Shown here one piece after another: positions 1 to 11,323 of a stretch of 64,000 bases of DNA. The stretch lies in assembly GCA_965153455.1 (NCBI GenBank), contig OZ234499.1, positions 16,922,271 through 16,986,270 of the forward strand, written 5' to 3'. A program made the position numbers and the translations under genes. A model generated the notes under the pieces. That model had not been told where the DNA came from and did not search any database. It saw nothing but the letters and a program-made list of their open reading frames with translations. Position 1 is the first letter of the stretch. Every line of letters begins with the position of its first letter. The stretch is from Sphagnum compactum (lineage: Eukaryota > Bryophyta > Sphagnopsida > Sphagnales).

Positions 1-477
1 CCCAGGCTCTCGTTGATGTTGCTCTTTTTTCCTAAGACATGGTTGATTTTCATGATCTCAAACTGACACATGACCTGAATGCTTGACTGTATGGAAGTGG
101 CTTATTGATGATGATAAATGACACTGTACACAGATTGAACTATGGAAGAGTCGTGAGCCCTCTGCTTACCCTAAACATGAAATCCTAGAGCCCTAAGTCA
201 CCAATTCTGTTCTGTTAATTTTTTGTCAGATTGTAAAGATTTAGATGATTGCAAAGTTGCAGGTGATTGCAAGGCTGAATAACAGTGCAACGTCAACAAT
301 AGCAGCAAAACTATCATTTCAAGGCACCCTTTTCCCGTGTGAGGGAGTCACCCTGTTGATGGATACCTAGTCACGTATCTTGGAATTGCATGGCACATGA
401 GAACTGTTAGTTCCATCTGGGGGACGTGACCTTTTTGCAGAGTCCACTGCCATATGAACAAGGTATGTGTCACACCG
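1..477. other. No gene seen
   Basis: No open frame with coding character, RNA gene or clear repeat was found here. The short frames present have no recognisable motif. Confidence 0.6.
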
Positions 478-778
478 TGGCCTTGCCATTTACATTAAAA
501 CGCATCTTAAGGCAAAAGAAGAATTATGGAAACTCAAACATTTCACCATGCAAAAATATAATCTTCAAAAATCCTCTAAAAAAAAACCAAAATCCTTCAA
601 GAAATTATAACTCTATTACGAATCTCAAGTTTGAACACAAGCCAAAATATCATCTTTCAAAAATCCTCATATAGAAATAGAGCTATTATTACCTAGAGGC
701 CAAAATCCCTTAAGCTACTATATTCTATAATGAATCTTAACACAATATCCTTAAGGGCCTTGGTAGTAGGCAAGGCCA
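478..778 (+). repeat. Short interspersed repeat, copy 1 (~300 bp, inverted-repeat ends)
   Basis: This is the first of three similar copies (the others are at 54147 and 54765, same strand). It begins TGGCCTTGCC and ends GGCAAGGCCA, a perfect 10-bp terminal inverted repeat. The three copies agree over nearly their whole length, for example the stretch meaning 'cattttacattaaaa' near the left end and 'gccaaaatcccttaagcta' near the right. There is no coding capacity. Size, inverted ends and copy number fit a MITE-like non-autonomous DNA element. The similarity seems to begin up to ~20 bp left of the inverted repeat, so the true end and the target duplication are uncertain. Confidence 0.6.
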
Positions 779-3700
779 ACAAATGAGTAATTAAGTAATA
801 AGAAGTAAGTTGCTGAGGAGCCTTCAACTCTGAGTGAATCTACAAATCTACAAATGCGAATCTACAAATCTGAGGAGGTCGTTACATTTGTGTGAGGTAC
901 AACTCTAGTTGGGGGCATTCCCAAAATAAGGGGCTTGGGATGAAGCGGTAGCTGAGTTGGGCCTTGCAGTTTGGGAATGTCCCTCATCCATGGGCTTTAC
1001 CCATTGTAAAGTATGAGCGAAAGGTTATCATGAACCTAAACACAAGTAACTTCACAAGGTGTGGGAGGGGGAGGGTTCTTACAGCTACTCCTTAAGAGTG
1101 AGAGGAATTGTAAATGGGATCTTATGCCTACTTATAGGTATAAGATATCCCCAAGTGCTTCACACATGGATTACAGAGCAAGGGAGTGACTGCAATATTT
1201 GTGAGATGCATCAGGTACAAAGTGAATTGAAATTGAACTATAGTACAGCAATATGACTCTGCAGTGCAGAAGGTCAGAGTGGGTTACCCTCTGTTACCAT
1301 CAAGGTGGCAGATTCTTGGCATTCAAGTTGTGTAACTCTTGCTTTGAGTCTTTGATCTTGTCTTCACTGCAGTACAGGCTCATACTCATTTAAGCTTAGC
1401 CAATTTTCTAGTTCTTGGCTAGATTTATCTTCTCGAGCTACAACTTCATTTCCAAAGTGTTCAGAATTGAGCAGCAGTGTTGAATTTATTAGTGAAATGT
1501 AACCCCACATTATGCACCATATTGGATACGGCTTTCTCAATTCCACCGCTTTGATGATCAATGCTTAATTGGCAGTTGTTTGATAAACACCCTTTCTTTT
1601 CTTATGGTAGGGAAACAGTTCTTTTGATGAACTCTGTGCAAGTGCATTGTCCTTTAGGCACCCAGAAATCTCAATGCAGTAACCTAACAGCTAGTGTATA
1701 TGCGTGATCAAGCAGTTTGGAGCTGCTGAACTTGACCTTTTTATGAGTGCACTTCCTCCAGCTGTTGTATGCGTGATCGATCCATTTGGATCTGCTGAAC
1801 TTGACTTCTCATGAGTGCACTATGTTCCCACCTTCAAACTTACCTCACACCCAGCTTGGATTGGCCTGAAGTACTGCTTGCGCCTGCTCCTTTCTTTGGG
1901 TCTCTTTTGTGTGGTCCTCTCCTGCAATCCAGTGGGAATCCTCCATCAATACTTGTCAATTAGTACACCCACTCAAGTAAACCTGAGCCTCACACAAACC
2001 TGAGACCAAAAACGTCTGATCTTTGTCCTTGAAGCAGACCTCCCAGCTAATTTCTTGCCCATGAGATCTGCTCTCACTGATCCCACAGTAAATCACACTC
2101 TCGAACAAGGAGGTTATAACATAATGCCCTTTACATAACATAAAGGGGAACTATACCGATCCTTAGTATGTGACCCTGCACATTAAAATTGGATGAAGAA
2201 AAGTCAAAACATGCAGGTTTGGTTTAGCAAAATGGTTTTGGCCCAGCAGTTTTGCACAGTTTGCTGAGGCTGGTAAAGCTTAAGAGGCACAGCAAAGCTT
2301 AGTAGCACCTGCCAGAGACGAGTGTAATGAATATGAACTGACTGCTGTTCCCTGTTTCTGATTGGCCGATCAGTCCAGGTGGTTTGCTATTAGTAGTCTC
2401 CCACCTATTTGCAGTCTCAGTTTTAGTTTTATGGGTGGGGGTTTGAAAAAAAAGGAAAAAAACTCAAGTTGGATGTGACAAATAGCTTGGAGATTCTCCA
2501 AGGATGATAAATAATCAACATACTAAGTTAAAAATACATGGTGGTTAGCATGGCAAAGCCTAAGTGGATCCTTGGGTTATATTGGAAATGTTTCTATAGT
2601 GGACTTCACATGACCCTAGAATGTAGGGATACCAAACTTTGGTTCCTAGCCGGGTGGGATTGCATCACAATGTCTCTACCCCGAAGGGCAGAGCCAATAA
2701 ATCTCCACTTGTGACAAATCCGGGTGATCACAAAGTGTGTGTGTTGTAGATGAAGCCTGCCCCCCCTCTTACAGTAGTTTTGCTATCTGATCATGACTTT
2801 GAGACCCAGATCAAAGTTTCAAGCAAGCTGGTCCATACCTACCTGCAATAACACTAGCTCATTTGATTAGGCTAGAGCAAAACCAACAGCCACCAGTGCA
2901 CCCACCATCAGGGATGGATGGGGGGATAGGTTACCAAGGTCAAACCCAATGTCAGATACATATGGATGGTTACCACAACCTAACCATTGTGGTTTGCTAG
3001 GGAGAGGAATACCATGAAAAAAGTGTTTCTCGTCCACTCACCATCCATCCTTCATGGTGCACTTGTTTGATGCCGGTGCACTCTGGCTGATTGATCATAG
3101 CTACTATGACTGTTAAAACGGTCACTAATTTTTTGTGTAACCTCCTCATCATGAAAAATCATAACTTGAGTGTTTCAAGAGCTGTGTTTCAGCATAATAA
3201 GCTGCTGCCAGTAACCCCATGAAACAGCAGATTCGGCCGTCCCATTTATAAGCACCATGCATTTTCTCACCTTGCAAAACTAGGGCTGGGAATCAGAGCA
3301 ACTTACCATTCATTATATTGAAGTTTAGTTTAGCAGCTCAAGTTTTGTAATCTAATACTGTGAGTGCAAAACTTCCTTAGTTTTTTTTTTTTGCTTTAGT
3401 AATTCTACATACATCATGTAGCTAGCTTCAGTATGACTAACACACATGCCAATGCAGTTAGTTGCTTTCTCCAGAAACTTGCCCCAGGAAATCTCCAGTG
3501 GCAATCTCAGTACGAGACATTAAATTATTGTTGCTTCTAATGAGCTTAGTACCCAAATCTAGCGATCGCCTGCTCATTCCTAATCTACCAACACATTCTA
3601 AACTACATACGTACATAGATTTGTTACCTTGATCAATGTAGAATATTGTAGTAGCTTCCCAGCTATCAAGGCACAGATTGTATTAATTTTAGAAATACCA

Positions 3701-6700
3701 AAATTTCTAAAGATTTGAAGAGAAATGAAGAATGTTTTTGAATATCAAGGAACATTAATTATATTTTTTAAAGTGGAATCTTCAAAATTAATTAGTTATT
3801 CGGGGCAGACATGTGCTAAAAGCCACCAAGGTACTAGGACATGGTAGATATGTGCATAGGCCAGATATAAGCCCATTTTTGTCATGCACAAAGTATACCT
3901 GTGAAACATTTGGCAGCAGTTTGATTCAACATTTCGTTAAGTACTCCTGGCTACACCTAATTTACTGAATTTGGGCAATAAAAATCTCATGGGTGCGTAA
4001 TTCCACGTTGGAAACTTGTCAAAATTTTGCCAGCAAAATCTCGGTTTCGTATTAGGGAGATGATGAAAGTATGCTTGGTGAAGTAGTTATAATCTGACAA
4101 TAGTTCACTTGCAAGCCTCACTCTTTTCGTGTGAAATTGAGCCTGGTGCAACTTGGTGGGGAGTGTACAATCCTTGATAACTTGAAGAACCATTTTTGGG
4201 ACAGTTTCTTTCTGGGCCCGAAGCTGTAAAAATGTCAAAACCTTTGCTTTTAGGAAGTTGCAGCATGTCCTCATTATCTGAATATGAGAACAGCATTCTC
4301 AAATGAATTCCGTGTGCAAATATAATACAAAAATTATTGTTTTCATGTCTTTCAAGCTTTCTTTGGGTCAGTCAGTATGTCAACCCAATTGCTTTGGGAG
4401 TAGAACATGATGTGAGTGGTGGGTGCACAAGAAAGCTATTGTGTACACTACTACTATGGCCTGATCTTTATATTCCACTATTAAACAAAAGCAATAGCAT
4501 GTATACAAATCTAGTCCAGACCATCAATGCTGTGGACATAACAACCTTGTATAAGCTCTGTTCATATCTATTGTTGTGGGATGTTATTCACCCTATCACC
4601 TTGTAATCTTGCACCTGCAATTAATAGGTGTTGTTGGGTAGTGAGAACGTTTCTCTCTTCACTAGAGTGACGTGCAGCTTTCATTTTGCTTGTCAATTTG
4701 TGACTTGCTCTTCAATTTGTGTGTCACAAGAACCCATTTGTGTCATGTAAGCTTAATATTCATGGCTTGGTTTGTACAACATAAATGGAGGCTACTTCTA
4801 AATTATCGTCAACAACTACCAATTTTCAAGGGTTAGACATACATGCCAAATTGGTCAGGTTGGTAAAGCCGCATGACATTGGATTTATTTTTGTGCCATA
4901 ATTTCCTTAACATAAGGAAATCAAATTGTCATGTATAAAGAAAATAAGGTATTCTGAAGTGCAATTATGCTTCAAACTAAGTAAAATTAAAGTAAATTAA
5001 ATGCCATGGCATGAACCTTTGTGTACTTTACATCTTTTTGTTCTTGTTTGTAGGCAATGGTCAATATTGGTTAAATGTAATTACCATCATCACTACAATA
5101 GTGGATACATGATCCATATTGATAAAACATTTGCCCCGTCAATTGACATTTAGTAATATTATTTTGCATTTTCATTTCACATTGAGTTGCAATTCTTTGA
5201 TTGTGTGTTTCATCCAACATGTGATTTTTCATTAACCCTAAAATGATGGATGATGTGCAAAACAATCAAGAACGGAGAATTCCTATCTAAGCAAATTAAT
5301 CTAATGAGACATGACTTTCAATCACTCTTGTCCATGTACCCTTTGAATGTGCCTTGAATCATGGTTGAGCTAACATGTTGAAATTTGGACCATCTCCACT
5401 TGGCATACATTCTATATTTGGGGTGACAACTTTGGGGACCTTGGAATCACTTGGAAAGTGAAACAAATTCTCTAGCACTTGTGTTTAACACAAGCATCTG
5501 GAGCCTTTTCTCTTTGTTTACCCATCACAATTTACAATATGTATTGTTTATGCAGCTGGTACACCAAGTCATGACACAAAAGTTCGGTATCTTCAAAAAG
5601 TGAAACTTTGGGACATACCCCATCTTAAAACAAAGTCATGGATCTCAAACGGTAGATGACAATCTCAATGATGATAGGAAACCTGGGAAGCTTTTTCCAA
5701 AGCAACCAAAAGAAGTACACCTGAGGGTACTGAAAAGGTAAAAAAATATGAAAGAAAGAAAGAACATGGGGGTGGAGCCAAGGAAGAAGGAAATGCTTTA
5801 AAGAAGTGAATAAAAAAAACCTAGAAGCAAACTTGTCTATGGTCTTCAACCTTTGCAATCTTGAAGTCCTTTCAAACTCCGTACCCATTTGTATAACTAA
5901 TAAATTGGACAATTTACGTCGTCTAAGAGAGCCCCTATTTCAAGTTTCATGAGTTGATGTACTTTTTTCCCTTTCTAAAATGCACCGAAGGAGAACCTGG
6001 AGAGCATGGGTTGGATACCATAGCATTTGACAATTTATGACCCATAATTTTGCGAAGGTTCTTATTCCTTCTTTGCCATTTTTACTTTGGGTGGTTATGG
6101 TGCACAAGGTGAACTCTCTTTCTCATTCATTAATGCCCTTCTTGCCCAACTAAGTTAGTACCCTAATTGCATGGGTACTACCAATTATAAAATTCAGAAA
6201 TAGTATTTTGTGTATAGGTCACCGTCTTTCATCTAATGGAATAGACTTTTTGAATCCAATATAATTTTTCTATATCCACCCAATTTTCACTATGACAATA
6301 ATACTTAGGCTGAGAAGGATTGTCAACCAACCTGATGTGCATGGCACGGACATTCTAATCATGGGATTCAAGGCAGGCAATAGTCACTCCAAAAAATATG
6401 CTCTCAACAATGGTCATGCCATGAACATCCCATGAAGGCACAGGGTGCCCTTATTATGCTACCTCTAGAGGAAGAAAAGGCTATTTTACCACTTAGAATA
6501 CAATGGACCCACTTCATGATATGGGCATTATTCATTCATTTTTCCATTGGTCTATGGCCGGCCTTTTATGATGTAGGCAACACTTGCGATTCATTTGTTG
6601 GTGGCATTTGGCCCTTTTTGTTGCAAGGGAAAAAACAACTCCCCGATCATCATCATCAACACACATATAATTAAAATCCTTTATGGAATACGTGGAACCA

Positions 6701-7164
6701 TTAAAGTGGACACACCGGATCTCAGAGGGAACACCCTGAAGCTATTTACCCTCGGGTCAAAATTGTCTTTGGATAAGTGTATAACGTCCTGATGTTAAAC
6801 CAATGGAAATGACCTAAAGAGCCCACCACAGAAAAATAATAATAATTATGCCATTCTCTATGGTATTGGGAAGAGGCTATTATTAGTGATACATGCTTGG
6901 GATGGTGTGAACTCTCACAATTACTGTACTTGAAAGATGTGAAGAGCTCACTCACCTTTGCAATCAAGGTAAGTAGTGTATTATAGAGCCTCTCTTGTTG
7001 TAAACCACAAGTGCGATTTTGATCAATAATTTATCATATTTTTGGCTAGGCAATCACCAAATGGATGAATACCACTAACTAACTTGCACTACCCATCTTC
7101 CCCCCTTGTTGTGACTTCGCGAATCATCTACTTACAATTCTCTTAGTGCAACCAACCCTCCCCA
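779..7164. other. Non-coding interval, 6.4 kb
   Basis: Nothing convincing was found on either strand. The open frames are all under 100 codons, lack homologous motifs and mostly do not start with ATG. Base composition is AT-rich and unremarkable. A remnant too old to recognise by eye cannot be excluded. Confidence 0.5.
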
Positions 7165-7843
7165 TGAATCAACAAAAAAGCTCTAACAACTTTGACCTAA
7201 GATTAAGAATATATATTGGGTGGTGTATTTGGATGCCCAAATCAGCATGTCTTTTGCACATATACTTTTTAACTCTAGGGTCAGTTTCATCTCAATTAAA
7301 CAATCTTTGAAATAATGAAATAATTTTTTGTGAAAATATGAAGCCGGGATGTTGAAAACCATCATAATTATAGCAGGTTATTATCTGAATAATTTCACTC
7401 CTCATAGGACAATATCATAGTAGATTGTGAAAAAATAATAATTTCTAAAACTTAATCATTTATGGGAAAAAAAAAAGGCATTCACTCATTTTGTCCATGT
7501 GGAAACTGACCCTAGGCTGGGAAATAAAAAATGGTTAAGGATTTGGTGGGGTTGAAGTCCAGATTTTTCATGCTGAAGTTCAGTAGTACTACTTATTACA
7601 CTTATTTTTACTACACATAAGAAACACTTCTAACATTTGCACAACAAAAAAACACTAACAAACTTTGAAGTAAGATGAGAAAAAAAATATTGGGTGGCAT
7701 TTTTGGATGCCCAAATCAATGTGTTTTTGCACACATGTAAATAATACTACGACCTTTGTCAGTATACAGACAGGGTTAAAAAGGTGAAGGATTTGGTGGG
7801 GTTGATGTCCAGTTTTCTCATGCTCAAGTACACACTAGTAGTA

Positions 7844-7865
7844 GTAGTAGTAGTACTACTACTAC
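7844..7865. repeat. Perfect (GTA)n/(TAC)n palindrome
   Basis: A trinucleotide run of GTA switches at 7854/7855 to its own complement, giving a perfect 22-bp palindrome able to form a hairpin. It sits inside the degenerate repeat upstream of the DUF3455 gene. Confidence 0.75.
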
Positions 7866-8029
7866 CCATTACCTATGACAAGAAATCACTCCCAACATTT
7901 TGCACCTTCTTTCTGAATGTCCCTTTCAAGTGTGTGTAGGACGTCACATGTGGTGGTGGTGCTCAAGAAGATAGATTCACAAACACCCAATTGATCAAAT
8001 CTGATCAACAAAAGTGAAGCTATAACATG

Positions 8030-8038
8030 TATATATAT
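8030..8038 (+). promoter_or_regulatory. Possible TATA box of the DUF3455 gene
   Basis: TATATATAT lies about 620 bp before the chosen ATG, in a region otherwise without a better candidate. It implies a long 5' leader. This is weak: AT-rich plant DNA contains many such strings, and no transcript start can be seen. Confidence 0.18.
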
Positions 8039-8654
8039 GAATGTGATGCAGGATTGAATTGGAGAATTGGGTGGGGTTTTTGGATGCTCAAATCATCACG
8101 CAGGCAGCAGTGAGAACTCCTAAATTATTGATGTTCCCATTCATGGTTTGTCTGTGAGGGATTCCTAATGTGATGATTCAAGTGATATTTGAAGTGGACT
8201 CCAGATTCGTTCTGTTTTGTCTTTGGGAAAATTGATTGCTGGTGTTTCAAATTACAATCTAGATTTGAAGAAGAAAAAAGCTCTGAAACTGCACTTCTTG
8301 TTGTTATGTACAGTTGTTTTTCTATTGTTGTTGTTGTTGTTGTTGTCTCTCTTTGAAGCTTTGAATCTGGAATTATCTTTTAGCATTCCCTGGAGTGAGT
8401 TCTGGGAGGAGGTGGTGGTATAGGAGGTTTGATGTTTTGAGTCCTGGTTCCAATCTTGTTGCAAGGAGATTTCAGTCTTGTCTGAGATCTATCGCCCTAT
8501 TTGGAATTGAGGTGGTCAATTTGCTGGCTGTTTGTTGTCAAGCTCTCTCTGGAGCATGTACAGATCAGGGCAAAAGTAGGTTGGGAATTGCACTTGGTTC
8601 TTGAGATTTTCAGAGGGATTTTTGTTGAGGAATCAAAGCCCCTGCACAGAAACA

Positions 8655-11323
8655 ATGTGGAGCCGTGTGTTTCTTCTTCTATGGGTGGTGGGGTACGGAG
8701 TTCTGGTGTGGTGCCAATTGAGTACAGCAGCAGCACAAGCATCAAGCAATAATGTTTCCAGCACTCTGTTTCCTCCCATGGGCAACAGGTTGTTCCTGGT
8801 GCCTACCCATTTGATCAGAATTGCAAACTTTGCATTTTGCAACAGATCTGATTGAAATTGGTGTACCATTGCTTGCATTTCATGTGTTGATTGAAGAAGC
8901 AGAAGCAGTTTCTTCCAAGACTTGGGTTCCTTGGTGCACAATTGCTTTGCATTTCATGTGTTGATTGAAGCTTTAGAGAAAAAGAAGATTCAGCAGTTTC
9001 CAAGACTTTGGTTCCTGTGTAGAGAAGAACTCAGAATTCTAGCAAAGTTTTGTTGAGCTCTTGAGAGTGCTCATCATCAAACCGCCTTATGGGTCATTCC
9101 CAATCACAGTTGAACCAGACTGGCTTTGCAGATCAGATCAGATATGCAACTGCATTAGGCAATGGGTCTTTCTTTGTTCCACAGGCTGGAACAGAAATGC
9201 AGCAGCATTGCAATCACAGTTTTGGGAGAAATCATGGAGATCCTTGTTCAAAACTACCGCAATGGATCATGTCCACATGCATGCTTCTGTGGAAGTGGTT
9301 GGTCCTGAGGAGGACATCAATGCTGCATAAGAAGAAGCATTCTGTTGAATCTGCTGGAATTTGTTTTGTCTTCTTGTCTTCTCTTTTGACATAGGTTTTT
9401 TCTGAAATGATGTAGGTCTGTCTTTGTTGCACAGAAAACCAGGCTCGTCCATTCTTGTCATGTGGGTGGAGGGGGGGGGAATGAATTGCATAGCTGAACC
9501 TTTTGGAATTGTCGTGGTTTCACAGCTTGCAAAGCACAGTGAAGACAAGCAATGCAATGTACACATACATGTGTGACAATGATGAGAGCTGGATTCTTGT
9601 AGCAGCAGCAGGCGAGCTGCTGGATTTTGATACTGAACAAGTGGTGGGGGATTATACTACTGATTTCAGTTCCGGCTATCCTGTCATCAATTTCACACTC
9701 TTGAACTCTGGTGCAGATGCTGCTGAATCTGGTTCTCTCACAAGCAGTGTCTCAGGTAAACTACCTTCTACTTTCAACTTTCTGTGCTCGTCAAATCCAA
9801 GTTTGAGTCTGGATCCAAGGTTGATGATGATGATGATGATGATGCAAAACCCTAAAGCAAAGATCATGCATGCATGCATGCATGATTGCTGGGTATAACA
9901 TGGATCCAGTAGTGAGATTTTGTGGTTTTTTGCAGTTTCTCCAATTGCGACAGTGATGTCAAATGGCACTACAGAGAGTCTAAGCCAAGCAACAAGTCAT
10001 CAGAACCTTGGGGCAGCGTCCATGGTGTCGTATGTTGTTCTCTTGAATCCTCAGGGTGGTCAAGCTCCAGTGGCATCTCTGTGCACAGATGAGTTTGGTA
10101 CTCTGCGATCCATATACGTCAAAGTCCCCTTCAGTGCCGTATTTGAGATCTACACCCAAAATGTTGTCCCTCCTCCTGTTCCTGGATCTCTCAATGTGCC
10201 CAATGCACGTCTCATAGAAGGGTTTTTTGCTCAAGGATCCATGTCATACCAGTACAATGGGAGCATGTGGTTGGAACAGAGCACTTCAGCGTGCCTTTAC
10301 AATGTAGTTGGGGGATACAAAGTGGGGAAGTTCCAGAATCTGCAGGAACCTGATGGATTTGGAAGCCGCTTGAACTGGCACATCTTCAACCCAAATGGGT
10401 TCTCACTTACAGGCCAAAACTTTGTGAAGCCTGTGTTGCTGTCCACAGCAGATGTGCCTTGGGCCTTGTTCAAGATCACCAGCAGCAGTGGCAACATGTA
10501 AGCTGTTTTTGTTGTTGTTGCAATTGAGACCACAATTGCTTAGACTGTTGATGTTTGATTCTTGTTGTTTGCAAAAAAAAAAAAAAAACATTGGTCTCAA
10601 TTGCTTTGCTTGATGTTTGATTCTTGTTGTTGCAAAAGAACAAAAACATGGGTTTCAATTGCTTTGGTTGATGTTTGATTCTTGTTGTTGCAAAAAACAA
10701 AAACATGGGTCTCAATTGCTTTGGTTGATGTTTGATTCTTGTTGCTGCAAAAAAACAAAAACAGGGGTCTCAATTGCTTCTGTCGATGTTTGATTCTTAT
10801 TACAAAAACAAAAAATACAAAAACATGGGTGTAAATTGGTTCCATTGATGTTTGGTTCTTGTTGTTGAAAAATAAAATAAAAACATGGGTCTAAATTAGT
10901 TCTGTTGATGTTTGATTCTTGTTGCCAAAAACAAAAACATGGGTCTCAATAAGTTCTGTTGATGTTTGATTCTTGTTGTTGCAAAAAACAAAAAAACATA
11001 TCCATTATGATGTTCTGGGGGTTTTTGTGTGAAGAGTTTGAATGTCTGATCACTGTTGCAATTGAGACCTCCTGGTATGCACGTACATGTTTTTGTTGAG
11101 GTTGTTGATTCCAGTGTTCTCTTAAACATGGATTGACATTGTGCCAGGTGGTTTTTTTTCGGGTGGGTGCAGATCTTTGCTGGGTCCCTACACATTTGTG
11201 CAACTAGTGTCTTCCAGAGGAGGAAATGCACCGCTCCTTGCAGATTCTGTTGATCTGCCACCAGGTCTGGTGTGGACTTCTCCATTCTCTTGCATCTTCT
11301 GGTTTTACACAAACTCCACATGA
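8655..11323 (+). CDS. Secreted protein with two tandem DUF3455-like domains (four exons)
   Basis: I infer exons 8655-8788, 9526-9755, 9936-10497 and 11173-11323, joined by GT-AG introns whose phases all match; the total is 1077 nt, 358 residues plus stop TGA. The ATG at 8655 opens a typical signal peptide (MWSR, then a long hydrophobic stretch, ending near STAAAQ), so the product should enter the secretory pathway. Residues ~37-196 and ~200-357 look like two copies of one fold. Each has an early region with a GN...Y.Y.C-type or Y.YNGSMW-type motif, a middle with a P.LL or ATVMS strand and a Q/S-rich turn, and an end of the form PFSxxFxxYT. These are hallmarks I recall for Pfam DUF3455, known from bacteria, fungi and mosses, with no established biochemical function. 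Several N-glycosylation sequons occur (NVS, NFT, NGT, NGS). No catalytic motif is visible. The family call is from memory; the splice model is supported by frame and phase. Confidence 0.72.
8868..9020 (+). repeat. ~74-bp direct duplication inside intron 1
   Basis: The phrase tgcatttcatgtgttgattg starts at 8874 and again at 8948, and each is followed by a related stretch (agcagtttc...ccaagactt..gttcc). It lies wholly within the inferred first intron (8789-9525) of the DUF3455 gene. Confidence 0.7.
9822..9884 (+). repeat. Microsatellites (GAT)n and (GCAT)n in intron 2
   Basis: A run of GAT repeats spans 9822-9843 and a GCAT run spans about 9865-9884. Both are inside the inferred 180-bp second intron (9756-9935). 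Confidence 0.85.
10505..11000 (+). repeat. ~60-bp minisatellite, about 8 units, in intron 3
   Basis: A unit of roughly 57-64 bp containing gatgtttgattcttgttg, then an A-rich tract, then catgggtctcaattgctt repeats about eight times. Units differ by point changes and by the length of the A tract. The array fills most of the third intron (10498-11172) of the DUF3455 gene. It opens spurious reading frames on the minus strand that should not be taken as genes. Confidence 0.85.

Larger units (their letters stand above)
7165..8105. repeat. Degenerate local repeat, three partial copies
   Basis: The phrase ttgggtgg...ttggatgcccaaatca recurs at about 7217, 7691 and 8067. In the first two copies it follows a shared lead-in of caacaaaaaa then ctaacaa...tttga. 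A second phrase, ggatttggtggggttga then gtccag, occurs near 7539 and 7789. The spacings differ (about 470, 380 and 250 bp), so this is an old shuffled duplication rather than a clean tandem array. It ends about 550 bp upstream of the DUF3455 start codon. Confidence 0.5.

Noticed and set aside
10297-10845. Several overlapping minus-strand frames of 65-82 codons with a repeated peptide (NKNQTSTKAIET-like)
   Set aside because: They are the by-product of the intron 3 minisatellite on the opposite strand.
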